From Terriglobus tenax (GTDB taxonomy: Bacteria; Acidobacteriota; Terriglobia; Terriglobales; Acidobacteriaceae): DNA of 64,000 nucleotides. Location: NCBI RefSeq assembly GCF_025685395.1, contig NZ_JAGSYA010000004.1:62001-126000 (forward strand), given 5' to 3'. The notes under the pieces are model-generated. The model was not told the origin of the DNA and made no database searches. It saw nothing but the letters and a program-made list of their open reading frames with translations. Below are positions 8,596-16,975 of this stretch, in pieces. Within the stretch, counting starts at the first letter, position 1. Every line of letters starts with the position of its first letter. The translations under genes were made by a program, and so were the position numbers.

Positions 8596-9393
8596 TCACT
8601 CTCCAAGCATGATGCGTTTGATGCCATAGGCGCGGCCGCTCAGCCCATCGCACTCAATCAGGGTCGCGCACATCTTTGGATTTCCCTTGGCCGCCTCGAA
8701 CTTGCTCGGAGCTCCCGTCAGAAAACGACTCAGCACCAGTTCCGTCTGCACACCGATCACCGAGTCATACGGGCCTGACATCCCCACATCCGTCTGGTAG
8801 GCCGTGCCGCCCGGCAAAATCCGCTCATCTGCCGTGGGAATATGCGTGTGCGTGCCCAGAACCGCGGTCACGCGACCATCCAGGTACCAGCCCATCGCCA
8901 CCTTCTCGCTGGTCGCCTCGGCGTGAAAGTCCACCAGGATCACCTTGGCCTGGATCTCCCGCAGCAGCACATCCGCCTTGCGGAAGGGGTCATCTGTCTG
9001 CTGCATAAATACCCGGCCCTGCAGGTTCACCACGGCATAGGCCTGCCCATTGGGCAACGAGCCCTCGTAGACGCCAAAACCCGGAGTCGACGGAGAGAAG
9101 TTCGCTGGACGGATCAGCCGCCGTGCGCGGTCATGCGAGTAAGAAGGCACCGACGAGACATATTCCAGGATCTCTTTCTTGTCCCAGAAGTGGTTTCCGG
9201 TCGTGATGACCTGTGCTCCCAGGTCAAAGATTTCTTCCGCAATCGAAGGCGTAATGCCAAAGCCACCCGCGGAGTTCTCGCCGTTGATCACCAGCAGGTC
9301 GACCGCGTGCGTGTCCAGCACATGCGGCAGATGTTCCAACACAATCCGGCGTCCGGCCGAGCCGAAGATATCGCCCACAAAAAGAATGTTCAC
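8596..9393 (-). CDS. ymdB: YmdB-type metallophosphatase (cyclic-nucleotide phosphodiesterase family)
   Basis: A 265-residue cytoplasmic binuclear metallophosphatase of the calcineurin-like superfamily. It begins MNILFVGDIFGSAGRR, followed by NGENSAGGFGIT, TTGNHFWDKKE, VDFHAEATSEK and GTHTHIPTADERIL, which supply the Asp, Asn and His metal ligands expected for YmdB. Bacillus YmdB hydrolyses 2',3'-cyclic nucleotides and affects biofilm and sporulation; a regulatory role here is inference. I set the start at a GTG (9391-9393), which gives the usual length; an open frame continues upstream without family similarity. It is divergent from the sugar porter at 9473. Confidence 0.88.
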   Translation of the reverse strand: MNILFVGDIFGSAGRRIVLEHLPHVLDTHAVDLLVINGENSAGGFGITPSIAEEIFDLGAQVITTGNHFWDKKEILEYVSSVPSYSHDRARRLIRPANFSPSTPGFGVYEGSLPNGQAYAVVNLQGRVFMQQTDDPFRKADVLLREIQAKVILVDFHAEATSEKVAMGWYLDGRVTAVLGTHTHIPTADERILPGGTAYQTDVGMSGPYDSVIGVQTELVLSRFLTGAPSKFEAAKGNPKMCATLIECDGLSGRAYGIKRIMLGE

Positions 9394-9472
9394 CTTGCAA
9401 GAATAGTGGCGCAGCCGCCCGGTTGGATAGTAGGGCCGCCGCACTGTTAGACTTCGCGGACGGAGGATACGT

Positions 9473-10801
9473 GTGGCAAGTGCTCGAATCGCTCTAGCAA
9501 AGTCAGCGCTGACCGGGGCGCTGGGTGGTCTGTTATTTGGTTTCGATACGGCGGTGATCGCCGGCGCTACACGGACTCTCACCGAAGAGTTCCATCTCTC
9601 TCCGGCAAAGCTCGGTATCACTGTCTCCATCGCGTTGTGGGGCACCGTCATCGGTGCACTGACCTCCGGCTGGGTCGGTCAGAAGATCGGTTCCCGCTCC
9701 GCACTGCGCTGGATGGCGATCCTCTACGTCGCCAGCGCCCTGGGCTCCGCGCTCGCCTGGGGATGGTGGCCGCTCATGTTCGCCCGCTTTATCGGTGGCC
9801 TCGCCATCGGCGGATCCTCCGTCGTCGGACCGGTCTATATCGCCGAGCTGGCCCCGGCCAGACTGCGTGGACGCCTCGTCGGCCTCTTCCAGGTCATGGT
9901 CATCACCGGCATCATGCTGGCCTACCTCTCAAACGCGATCATTGGCCACTTCGCCCTCGGTCTTCGCGAATGGCGCTGGGAGCTCGGCATCGCCTTCGCC
10001 CCAGCCGTGCTCTTCATGGCCATGCTCTTTCTTGTGCCGCAAAGCTCACGCTGGCTCATCACCCAGAGCCGCCTGGACGAAGCCCGCGCCATCTTCCGCG
10101 AACTGGGAGCAGAGAATCCCGACGACGAGGTCCGCGAGATCGCCGACGCCCTCAAGGTGGAGCTGGCCGGCGCCGGAGAGCGCGTCTTCTCCTCGCGCTA
10201 CAGCCTGCCTATCTTCCTCGCTGTCTCCATTGGCTTCTTCAACCAGATGTCGGGCATCAACGCAATTCTGTATTACCTGAACGACATCTTTGCCAGCGCC
10301 GGTTTCACCGCTGCTTCCAGCGCCGCGCAGGCCGCCATTGTCGGAGCCGTCAACGCCGCGGCAACGCTGCTCGCCACCTCGCTCATTGACAAGCTGGGCC
10401 GCAAGACGCTGCTCCTCATCGGTTCCGCAGGAACCAGCATCGTCCTCTGCATCGTCGCCTGGGTCTTCCTCGCCGGGCAGCATCTGGGCTGGCTCATCGG
10501 CCTTCTGGTCATCTACATCTTCTTCTTCGCCGCGCTCGGAGCCGTCATCTGGGTCTACATCAGCGAAGTCTTCCCAACCAGCGTCCGCTCCAAGGGACAA
10601 AGCATCGGAGCCTTCTCCCACTGGTTCATGGCAGCCGTCATCTCCGGCCTGTTCCCGGTGGTGGCCGCATGGTCCAAGGGCGCGCCCTTCCTGATCTTCG
10701 CGGCGGTCACGGCCCTGCAGTTCGTCGTGGTGTGGAGGGTCTACCCCGAGACAGCGAACGTCAGCCTGGAAGCTATGCAAGCAAAGCTAAGCCGCAGGTA
10801 G
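9473..10801 (+). CDS. Sugar porter family MFS transporter (XylE/GLUT-like)
   Basis: A 442-residue, twelve-helix inner-membrane transporter of the sugar porter family. Helix 1 has GGLLFGFDTAVIAGA; the helix 2-3 loop GWVGQKIGSRSALR replaces the usual D-R-x-G-R-R motif; PQSSRWLI matches the family PESPRWL after helix 6; the central loop is short; IDKLGRKTLL follows helix 8; and PETANVSLE closes the protein where PETKG is normal. These fit a proton-coupled or facilitated monosaccharide carrier; which sugar cannot be read. The GTG at 9473 has GGAGG six bases upstream. It faces lysS tail to tail across the hairpin array at 10849. Confidence 0.88.
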   Translation: MASARIALAKSALTGALGGLLFGFDTAVIAGATRTLTEEFHLSPAKLGITVSIALWGTVIGALTSGWVGQKIGSRSALRWMAILYVASALGSALAWGWWPLMFARFIGGLAIGGSSVVGPVYIAELAPARLRGRLVGLFQVMVITGIMLAYLSNAIIGHFALGLREWRWELGIAFAPAVLFMAMLFLVPQSSRWLITQSRLDEARAIFRELGAENPDDEVREIADALKVELAGAGERVFSSRYSLPIFLAVSIGFFNQMSGINAILYYLNDIFASAGFTAASSAAQAAIVGAVNAAATLLATSLIDKLGRKTLLLIGSAGTSIVLCIVAWVFLAGQHLGWLIGLLVIYIFFFAALGAVIWVYISEVFPTSVRSKGQSIGAFSHWFMAAVISGLFPVVAAWSKGAPFLIFAAVTALQFVVVWRVYPETANVSLEAMQAKLSRR

Positions 10802-10848
10802 AGCCACAACTCCGGGTGTCCATCCATGCGCAGAGTGGGGGGGGGAAA

Positions 10849-11062
10849 TCGAGGACTTCAGTCCTCGACTCCGGAGGGAGCAGTGGCCCCAGGCCACTGA
10901 ATCAAGTCCTAAGAAGACAAGAACGCCGGCCTCGATGGCCGGCGCCCCATTCTCTGAATTTCTAACCCAACCCGGGTGCCACCCTCGCCACGCCAGGGTG
11001 GGGTCGGGGTCATCAAGGACCCCAAAACAAAACCCCACTCTTCGCTTCCGCGAAGAATGGGG
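10849..11062. repeat. Array of six consecutive perfect or near-perfect hairpins in a convergent gap
   Basis: In the 282 bases between the ends of the sugar porter and lysS, inverted repeats follow one another almost without pause: 10849-10868 (8 bp, TTCA loop), 10881-10899 (8 bp, CCA loop), 10924-10944 (8 bp, TCGAT loop), 10979-11001 (7 bp), 11006-11023 (6 bp, then an A-rich run) and 11033-11062 (12 paired positions with one mismatch, TTCC loop). The last probably terminates lysS on the minus strand, and 11006-11023 may serve either strand. The stems differ in sequence, so this is a cluster of palindromes rather than copies of a single repeat. Confidence 0.75.
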
Positions 11063-11083
11063 CAACAACACAAGTGGAAGCGA

Positions 11084-12820
11084 TTACTCCGCCGACTCCC
11101 CATGCTCCTGCTTCTCAGTTACCTTCTGCTGCGGCCGCAGCAGTGGGAACAGGATGACATCGCGAATCGACCGCGACCCGGTCAGCAGCATCGTCAAACG
11201 GTCAATGCCAATACCCTCACCGCCCGTCGGAGGCAGACCATACGCCAGCGCGCGGACGTAGTCCTCGTCCATGGCATGGGCCTCATCATCGCCACGCTCC
11301 TTCTCCTCAAGCTGCATCTCAAAACGACGACGCTGGTCTTCCGGATCGTTCAACTCCGAGAACGCATTGCCCACTTCGAAGCCGCCAATGTAGAACTCGA
11401 AACGCTCCACCCAGTCCGGTTCGTCGGGCTTCACCTTGCTGAGCGGAGAAACAGCGAGAGGGAAGTCGTAGATGATGGTGGGCTCAACGAGATGCTGTTC
11501 TGCAACTACCTCAAAGAGGTCTGAAATGAGTTTGCCGTAAGGCGTCCCTTGGAAAAGCTTATCGGCGAAGGTTGATATCAATCCCCATACGTCGGTCGAT
11601 TGATGGGACATCCATTCTTCGCGTTCAGCTAAGTCAATTTGCTTTGTTTTATTCCATTCGTCGAATCGAGAGACAAACGAAGAAAACTCAGCTTTAGAAG
11701 CAAAATCTGATTTCTGGGGTCTTACTTCGAGTTCCGCAGGCCACCATTTGATAATGGCATCCACCATCGACAATCTTTGCCACTTCGCCAGATCAATCTC
11801 AACAATCTCTCCAGCCCGTGGTCCCTTCGGCAACGGAAACCGCGTCACCGTAGTGCCATTCACCTCATTGGCCACATACGTAATCAGCTCTTCCGTAATG
11901 TTCATCAGGTCGTGGTAGTTCGCATACGCCTGGTAGAACTCCAGCATGGTGAACTCGGGGTTGTGCTGCGTGCTGATGCCTTCATTGCGGAAGTTGCGGT
12001 TGATCTCGTACACGCGATCAATGCCGCCCACCACTAACCGCTTCAGGTACAGCTCCGGAGCAATGCGGAGATACAGCTCCAGGTCTAGAGCATTGTGGTG
12101 CGTCACAAAGGGACGTGCCGCAGCTCCGCCCGCGATGGGCTGCATCATTGGTGTCTCCACCTCGATATAGCCGCGCGAATCAAAGTAATTGCGGATCGCC
12201 CGCAGCACCTTCGACCGCTTCACAAACACCTCGCGCGCCGGAGAGCGCAAGCGGTCGCCCTGCGTAGGAGCAGCGCCTTCTTCAGCCGCGGGAATCTCCT
12301 CAAAATCCCCCGTATCCGTAAACAGGTCCAGATAGCGGCGGCGGTACCGCGTCTCAATATCCGCCAGTCCGCTGAACTTATCCGGCAAGGGAAGCAGTGC
12401 CTTGGTCAAAAAGGCCAGGCTCTCCACGTGAATCGTCAGCTCGCCGGTTCGCGTGCGGAAGATGTAGCCCGAAACGCCGATATGGTCGCCCAGGTCCAGC
12501 AGCTTGTAGAGCGCGAACTGCTCCTCACTCACAGCGTCCTTGCGGACATAGAGCTGCAGGCGCTCGCCATTCTGCTGCAGCGCCGCAAAGCCGGTCTTGC
12601 CCTGCAGGCGGATCGCCATGATGCGGCCCGCGATCGCCACCGAAGGCTTCTGCACCTCAAGCTCTTCGGCCGACAGCGCACCAAACTTCTCACGGGCCTC
12701 GGGAATGGTCATCGTGACCGGATAGGTGTTGGGATACAGGCTCTGGCCGAGCTCGCTGATTTTCTTCAGCGTCTCCAGGCGCTCACCATACAGCTTTTCT
12801 TCAAACTCTGACTCGAACAA
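11084..12820 (-). CDS. lysS: Lysyl-tRNA synthetase, class II, with an expanded internal segment
   Basis: LysRS attaches lysine to tRNA-Lys in the cytoplasm. An OB-fold anticodon domain (about residues 60-170) precedes a class II core with motif 2 ([19 protein letters not shown]) and motif 3 ([17 protein letters not shown]) and the family end [10 protein letters not shown]. At 578 residues it is about 70 longer than E. coli LysRS. Extra residues lie near 190-205 ([15 protein letters not shown]) and, more strikingly, between [11 protein letters not shown] and [10 protein letters not shown], where about 90 residues replace about 55. That second segment is encoded by DNA (about 11,500-11,760) visibly poorer in G+C than the rest. 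The C-terminus carries a short charged tail beyond the usual end. All catalytic motifs are present. Confidence 0.93.
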   Translation of the reverse strand: MFESEFEEKLYGERLETLKKISELGQSLYPNTYPVTMTIPEAREKFGALSAEELEVQKPSVAIAGRIMAIRLQGKTGFAALQQNGERLQLYVRKDAVSEEQFALYKLLDLGDHIGVSGYIFRTRTGELTIHVESLAFLTKALLPLPDKFSGLADIETRYRRRYLDLFTDTGDFEEIPAAEEGAAPTQGDRLRSPAREVFVKRSKVLRAIRNYFDSRGYIEVETPMMQPIAGGAAARPFVTHHNALDLELYLRIAPELYLKRLVVGGIDRVYEINRNFRNEGISTQHNPEFTMLEFYQAYANYHDLMNITEELITYVANEVNGTTVTRFPLPKGPRAGEIVEIDLAKWQRLSMVDAIIKWWPAELEVRPQKSDFASKAEFSSFVSRFDEWNKTKQIDLAEREEWMSHQSTDVWGLISTFADKLFQGTPYGKLISDLFEVVAEQHLVEPTIIYDFPLAVSPLSKVKPDEPDWVERFEFYIGGFEVGNAFSELNDPEDQRRRFEMQLEEKERGDDEAHAMDEDYVRALAYGLPPTGGEGIGIDRLTMLLTGSRSIRDVILFPLLRPQQKVTEKQEHGESAE

Positions 12821-12900
12821 CGGGATACTCGCTTCTCAAAAGGACTTGAAAAGACAAGTATATCCGCCATGCGCGCATGGTTTGCAGCCGCTTAAAGAGA

Positions 12901-12933
12901 CTTGGGAACCGCACACAGAATGCGGTTCCCAAG
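12901..12933. repeat. Perfect 13-bp inverted repeat in the lysS-atpZ divergent gap
   Basis: CTTGGGAACCGCA and its exact complement flank a seven-base loop, 80 bases upstream of lysS and 139 upstream of the atpZ-like gene. It is not followed by a T run on either strand. It could be a 5'-leader stem or a protein-binding palindrome. The rest of the 251-base gap shows no gene. Confidence 0.55.
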
Positions 12934-13071
12934 GGGGGGAGGGTGCTGCTGGTCGAGAAGTCAGCAGAACAGGCCAGAACAGTTCTGCCAACACTGCCTG
13001 TAACCCGTTGGCCCGCGGGAAAGTTGCGAAGTGTGCGGAAATTTCCCCGCGGTGTTGTAATAGGACACGCG

Positions 13072-13320
13072 ATGAGCGAACAGAATCCCACCCCCGGTAA
13101 GCCGAAAGGTGTTCTCGGCGACCTGGTCAAGGCAGAGTCCTTCCTCCAGCTCGCCTTCGCCCTGCCCATCGGCTGCGTGGTGGGCTGGCTGCTGGGCCAC
13201 TGGGCTGACGGCAAGCTGGGCACGCACTGGATTGGCGTGGTCGGCATCCTGATCGGGGCTGCCGGCGGATTCATCCAGATCTACACCGTCGCCTCCCGCT
13301 ACATGAAGCGCGGCGAGTAA
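13072..13320 (+). CDS. atpZ: AtpZ/AtpI-like small membrane protein of the ATP synthase locus
   Basis: An 82-residue protein with two hydrophobic helices (about FLQLAFALPIGCVVGWLLG and IGVVGILIGAAGGFIQIY) separated by a short loop HWADGKLGTH, the layout of the putative F0F1-ATPase subunit/AtpZ family (PF09527 type). Members precede the Fo genes in many operons and are linked to Mg2+/Ca2+ supply or c-ring assembly; the exact role is unsettled. The ATG at 13072 has AGGA upstream; the open frame to its left has no family similarity. It leads a four-gene plus-strand cluster. Confidence 0.75.
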   Translation: MSEQNPTPGKPKGVLGDLVKAESFLQLAFALPIGCVVGWLLGHWADGKLGTHWIGVVGILIGAAGGFIQIYTVASRYMKRGE

Positions 13321-13339
13321 TTTCTGAAAGGCTGCACCC

Positions 13340-13765
13340 TTGGACGCATTCTCCGCTGAAAACTACACCGACGACGACTTCCGCCGCCTGATTCTCCGCG
13401 CCATGAAGCTGGCCACCGTGCTGGCCCTGGTGGGCGCCGTGGCCGTGCTGTTCAAGTGGGGCTGGCGTTCTGCGGCGCTGCTGCTGGTCGGCGCGGTTAT
13501 CAGTACCAGCGGCCTATGGGAATGGCTCCGCCTGATGGTGGCTGTCATGGCACGCATGGATGCCGCCGGAACGGTCGCAAAGGGGCGGTCACTCGGGCTG
13601 GTTCTCGCCGGATTCTTTCTCCGCCTGGGGTTAACCGTAATTGCACTATATGTTAGTCTTAAGTTTCTGGATGGTTCGGTTTACGCGTTGGCAGCCGGCC
13701 TCGGTCTGGGCGTTTTTGCCCTGGCGTTTGAGGGTATCAGGCTCGCCCGTGTCTGGACCGTCTAG
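13340..13765 (+). CDS. atpI: AtpI-like ATP synthase assembly protein
   Basis: A 141-residue membrane protein with four hydrophobic stretches (near residues 24-41, 45-62, 90-110 and 113-135), matching ATP synthase protein I, a chaperone for c-ring assembly. The N-terminus is short and acidic (FSAENYTDDDF). The start is a TTG (13340-13342) with GAAAGG upstream, chosen because no ATG precedes the first helix. It sits 19 bases after the atpZ-like gene and 33 before atpB, so the cluster is probably one transcript. Sequence identity to well-studied AtpI is low; context carries much of the call. Confidence 0.65.
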   Translation: MDAFSAENYTDDDFRRLILRAMKLATVLALVGAVAVLFKWGWRSAALLLVGAVISTSGLWEWLRLMVAVMARMDAAGTVAKGRSLGLVLAGFFLRLGLTVIALYVSLKFLDGSVYALAAGLGLGVFALAFEGIRLARVWTV

Positions 13766-13798
13766 GAAGTCCTTCAGACAGGTTTAAGCCCCAAGATT

Positions 13799-14530
13799 AT
13801 GCCTCACCAGTTGCTGTTTACAGAGTTTCTGAACAACCACTTCGGCGGTCTGGCGAACGGAATCCTGCATTCTGTGGGTACCGGCGCCAAGTACCCCTCC
13901 GCGCCCATCACCAATGCCTTTGCGATGGAGCTGCTGGTTACGGTGATCCTGCTCGCCTACTTCGTCACGGTGCGCATGACGCTCAGCGTCGAGAAGCCGG
14001 CCGGAGCGCAGCACCTGGCCGAGATGACCCACGAGTTCGTCTCCGGACAGGGCGAGAGCATCATCGGTCACGGCTATGAGAAGTTCACCGGCTACCTGAC
14101 GGCGATCTTCCTCTTCATCCTGCTTTCGAACCTGATGGGCCTGGTCCCCGGGCTCGAGTCTCCCACCGCCGACGTCGTCGTGCCGCTGGGCCTCGCCATC
14201 CTGACCTTCTTCTACTACCACTACTACGGCATCAAGGCCAACGGCTTCGGCTACATCAAGCAGTTCCTTGGACCGGTGTGGTGGCTGGCCCCGCTCATGT
14301 TCCTCATCGAAGTCGTTTCGCACGTCGCCCGTGTTCTGTCGCTCACGGTCCGTCTGTACGCGAACATGTTCGCCGGCGACCTGCTGACGCTGGCCTTCTT
14401 CTCGCTGGTGCCGATCGGTGTCCCGCTGGTCTTCCTCGGCCTGCACCTTGGCGTGGCCGCCATTCAGGCCTACGTCTTCATGCTGCTGGCAACCATCTAC
14501 CTGAGCCTGGCTGTTTCGCACGAACACTAA
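13799..14530 (+). CDS. atpB: ATP synthase Fo subunit a
   Basis: Subunit a forms the proton half-channels next to the c-ring. At 243 residues it has the expected hydrophobic helices, the cytoplasmic-side HEFVSGQGESIIGHGYEKF region, the block LTGYLTAIFLFILLSNLMGLVPG, and the essential arginine in the helix SLTVRLYANMFAGDLL, followed by VAAIQAYVFMLLATIYLSLAVSH as in other AtpB proteins. ATG at 13799. It is followed after 144 bases by atpE. The usual downstream genes for b, delta and the F1 head are absent from the window. Confidence 0.95.
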   Translation: MPHQLLFTEFLNNHFGGLANGILHSVGTGAKYPSAPITNAFAMELLVTVILLAYFVTVRMTLSVEKPAGAQHLAEMTHEFVSGQGESIIGHGYEKFTGYLTAIFLFILLSNLMGLVPGLESPTADVVVPLGLAILTFFYYHYYGIKANGFGYIKQFLGPVWWLAPLMFLIEVVSHVARVLSLTVRLYANMFAGDLLTLAFFSLVPIGVPLVFLGLHLGVAAIQAYVFMLLATIYLSLAVSHEH

Positions 14531-14674
14531 ACCAGGACTGCTGTATCGACTTTGACGCCAGCGGCTTCGCTTCCGCCGCTGGTGGAGCAACACCACCATG
14601 AGCGTGAGGGGGCCAGCACGGTGAGCCTCAACCACCCACTGATGGCGGAAATCCGGAAGCACGGAGTATCTCCA

Positions 14675-14977
14675 ATGCGTAAGCTTCAGTATCTCTTCAT
14701 GACGGCCGCCGCTCTTCTGCTGGCGCCCGCTGCGTTTGCTCAGACCGCCGAAGCCGGCAAGTCTGGCCTCTTCTACATCGCCGCTGGTCTGGGCATGGCG
14801 CTCGCCGCTGGCCTCTGCGGTCTGGCTCAGGGCAAGGCAACCGCCTCTGCCGCCGAAGCTCTGGCCCGCAATCCCGGCGCACGCCCTGGCATCTTCACCT
14901 TTCTGATCCTCGGCCTGGCCTTCATCGAGTCGCTGGCCCTGTTCACCTTCGTTATCATCTTCCTGAAGGTTCAGTAA
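14675..14977 (+). CDS. atpE: ATP synthase Fo subunit c with an N-terminal signal-peptide-like extension
   Basis: Subunit c makes the rotating ring. The hairpin of two helices covers residues 32-53 and 72-97, with the conserved loop ALARNPGARP and the ion-binding carboxylate at E85 (FIESLALF). The Thr and Tyr that complete a sodium site in Na+-type rings are not present after the Glu-Ser pair, so proton coupling is more likely. Unusually, the protein begins with about 23 residues that look like a cleavable signal peptide (MRKLQYLFMTAAALLLAPAAFAQ), giving 100 residues instead of the common 75-85. ATG at 14675 has GGAG upstream. A strong terminator follows at once. Confidence 0.93.
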   Translation: MRKLQYLFMTAAALLLAPAAFAQTAEAGKSGLFYIAAGLGMALAAGLCGLAQGKATASAAEALARNPGARPGIFTFLILGLAFIESLALFTFVIIFLKVQ

Positions 14978-15003
14978 GCGGCTTCGTTTCGACGAGCTTC
15001 TCA

Positions 15004-15033
15004 AGAAAGCCCTCGCTTCGGCGAGGGCTTTCT
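15004..15033 (+). terminator. Rho-independent terminator of the atpZ-I-B-E cluster
   Basis: Thirteen-base-pair perfect stem (AGAAAGCCCTCGC paired with GCGAGGGCTTTCT) with a TTCG tetraloop, followed by GTTTGTT. It lies 26 bases past the atpE stop and closes the Fo cluster, showing that atpF and later genes are not part of this transcript. Confidence 0.9.
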
Positions 15034-15054
15034 GTTTGTTCCTAAAATGGAGCT

Positions 15055-15432
15055 ATGATCTCGCACATCGACCATCTGGTACTGACCGTCGCTTCTTTGG
15101 AAAAAACGTGCTCGTTCTACGAACGTGTTTTAAATTTTGAGCGGAAAGACACGCCGGGTAGGCCAACCTCGCTCAGCTTCGGTGCTTGCAAACTAAGTGT
15201 CCACGAGGTTAGCCATATGTTTGAGCCAAAAGCACAAGCTCCCACACCAGGTTCTGGCGACTTTTGTCTAATCACGACCGAGCAGATTGAGGATGTCATC
15301 AAACACCTTCAGTCAGAGGGTGTGACAGTCGAGCAAGGCCCCGTAAAGAGGAGCGGGGCGCAAGGTGAAATGATGTCTGTCTATTTTCGTGATCCCGACC
15401 AAAACCTCGTCGAGGTTAGTCGCTACAGCTAA
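15055..15432 (+). CDS. VOC-family protein (glyoxalase/bleomycin-resistance fold)
   Basis: A 125-residue cytoplasmic protein of the vicinal-oxygen-chelate superfamily. It begins ISHIDHLVLTVASLEKTCSFYE, the classic first beta-alpha unit with a potential metal His in IDHLVL, and ends YFRDPDQNLVEVSRY with the metal Glu in LVEVS. The middle SHMFEPKAQAPTPGSGDFCL resembles small VOC proteins often annotated as virulence protein or glyoxalase. Substrate unknown. Its base composition is lower in G+C than the flanking atp and nuo genes, and it stands alone between two terminators, which suggests an insertion into this spot. Confidence 0.85.
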   Translation: MISHIDHLVLTVASLEKTCSFYERVLNFERKDTPGRPTSLSFGACKLSVHEVSHMFEPKAQAPTPGSGDFCLITTEQIEDVIKHLQSEGVTVEQGPVKRSGAQGEMMSVYFRDPDQNLVEVSRYS

Positions 15433-15460
15433 CCCATGGAGGAACATCCCCAAAAAACAA

Positions 15461-15493
15461 AAACGCCGGCAGCCCTCAAGGCCACCGGCGTTT
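15461..15493. terminator. Bidirectional terminator between the VOC gene and nuoN
   Basis: AAACGCCGG and CCGGCGTTT pair over nine bases around a 15-base loop, with an A-rich run to the left and TTTCGTTCTT to the right. It fits termination of both the plus-strand VOC gene and the minus-strand nuo operon, whose last stop is at 15512. Confidence 0.85.
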
Positions 15494-15511
15494 CGTTCTT
15501 GAACAAAAGAG

Positions 15512-16975
15512 TTACTGGTTCCGTGAAACCTGTACGGTCGCTCCGCGCTGCGCCAGTCCCAGTACCTTGCCTGGCAGAACACCCAGCAGGAAGGTCGCGA
15601 GAACCGCAGCGGCAATGGCAACCGCGGCCGCAGGAGAAACACTCACAGCCTCGTCCGTTTCCTCACCCAGCTTGCGGCTGTACAGAGCCACCAGCAGACG
15701 CAGGTAATAGAAGCAGGCGATGCCCGAGTTCAACAGGCCAAGCACCGCCAGCCAGATGTGGCCCGCACTCACCGCGCCGTGGAAGACGTAAAACTTGCCG
15801 AAGAAGCCGCCGGTGAAGGGAATACCTACCAGCGAGAGCAGGAAGAACGACAGCGCGGCAGCCAGCACCGGATGCTTCTGTGCCAGTCCACGGTAGTCGT
15901 CAATCGAACGCAGCGGCTCGTTATAGCCAAGCTGGCTGATCACGGCAAACGCGCCCACATTCATCGCGGCATAGCCCGCGGTGTAGAAGGCGGCAGCGGA
16001 GATGCCATCCGACGGCAGCGCCGTGTAGGCCACCAGCAGATAACCGGCATGCGCAATCGACGAATACGCCAGCATCCGCTTTACATCGGTCTGCAGCAGC
16101 GCACCCAGGTTGCCGACAAACATCGACAGCACAGCGATCACGCCGATCAGCAGTACCCAGCGGTTATGCAGCAGCTCTGAAGCATAGGTGGTAGCGGTAA
16201 TGCGTAGCAGAACCGCAAAGACAGCAGCCTTCGGAGCCGTCGACATCAGGCCGACCACCGGAGCAGGAGCGCCCTGGTAGACATCCGGCGTCCACACATG
16301 GAACGGAGCCGCCGAGACCTTGAAGCCCAGGCCAACCAGCATCATGCCAAGCGCCAGGAAGCTCATCGTCGGGAACGCTGTGACCTTCAGGCCGGAGGCA
16401 ATCCCGAGCAGTGAGGTCGTGCCCGTTGCACCAAATGCCAGTGCGATGCCGTACAGGAAGAATGCCGTAGCGAACGACCCCAGGAGGAAGTACTTCAGTG
16501 AGGATTCGGAAGCAGTCGCCTGCCCCTTGCGGTAGCCCGCCAGGATGTAGGTCGAGATCGACGAGATCTCAAGCCCGATGAAAACCATCAGCAGCTCGAC
16601 CGAGCAGGTCATCAGCATCATGCCGACGGAGCCGAACAGCACCAGGGCAAAGTACTCGCCTGAGTGCGAGGTGACGCCCGGTTTGAAGTAGTCCAGCGAA
16701 ACCAGCAGCGTCAGCAGAACGATGGCCGTGATCAGCAGGTGGAAGAAGACCGAGAAGCTGTCCACCTGGATGGTGCCCGAGAAGGTGACGAGAATCTGGT
16801 TAGTCTGAAGCTGCAGCAATGCGGCGCCGCCCGATGCCAGTGTTCCCAGCACCGCCAGCCAGCCAAGAACCTTCTTGGAGGCGGTAGGTGCAAAGAACGG
16901 ATCGGCCAGCATGATCAGCACACCCGTTACGGTGAGCACAAGCTCAGGGAGGATAGAAAGCAGAGAAGAGGACAT
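15512..16975 (-). CDS. nuoN: NADH-quinone oxidoreductase subunit N
   Basis: A 487-residue antiporter-like proton-pumping subunit of complex I in the inner membrane, with about 14 hydrophobic helices. The family core is clear: [15 protein letters not shown], the lysine-bearing [45 protein letters not shown], and the repeated [17 protein letters not shown]-type helix (here [16 protein letters not shown]). It is the last gene of the nuo operon and overlaps nuoM by one base (TAATG-type junction at 16975). Confidence 0.95.
   Translation of the reverse strand: MSSSLLSILPELVLTVTGVLIMLADPFFAPTASKKVLGWLAVLGTLASGGAALLQLQTNQILVTFSGTIQVDSFSVFFHLLITAIVLLTLLVSLDYFKPGVTSHSGEYFALVLFGSVGMMLMTCSVELLMVFIGLEISSISTYILAGYRKGQATASESSLKYFLLGSFATAFFLYGIALAFGATGTTSLLGIASGLKVTAFPTMSFLALGMMLVGLGFKVSAAPFHVWTPDVYQGAPAPVVGLMSTAPKAAVFAVLLRITATTYASELLHNRWVLLIGVIAVLSMFVGNLGALLQTDVKRMLAYSSIAHAGYLLVAYTALPSDGISAAAFYTAGYAAMNVGAFAVISQLGYNEPLRSIDDYRGLAQKHPVLAAALSFFLLSLVGIPFTGGFFGKFYVFHGAVSAGHIWLAVLGLLNSGIACFYYLRLLVALYSRKLGEETDEAVSVSPAAAVAIAAAVLATFLLGVLPGKVLGLAQRGATVQVSRNQ

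Noticed and set aside
13784-15004. A 406-codon minus-strand frame across the atp genes
   Set aside because: Its charged, repetitive composition is the complement of the hydrophobic atpB and atpE genes, which are certain.
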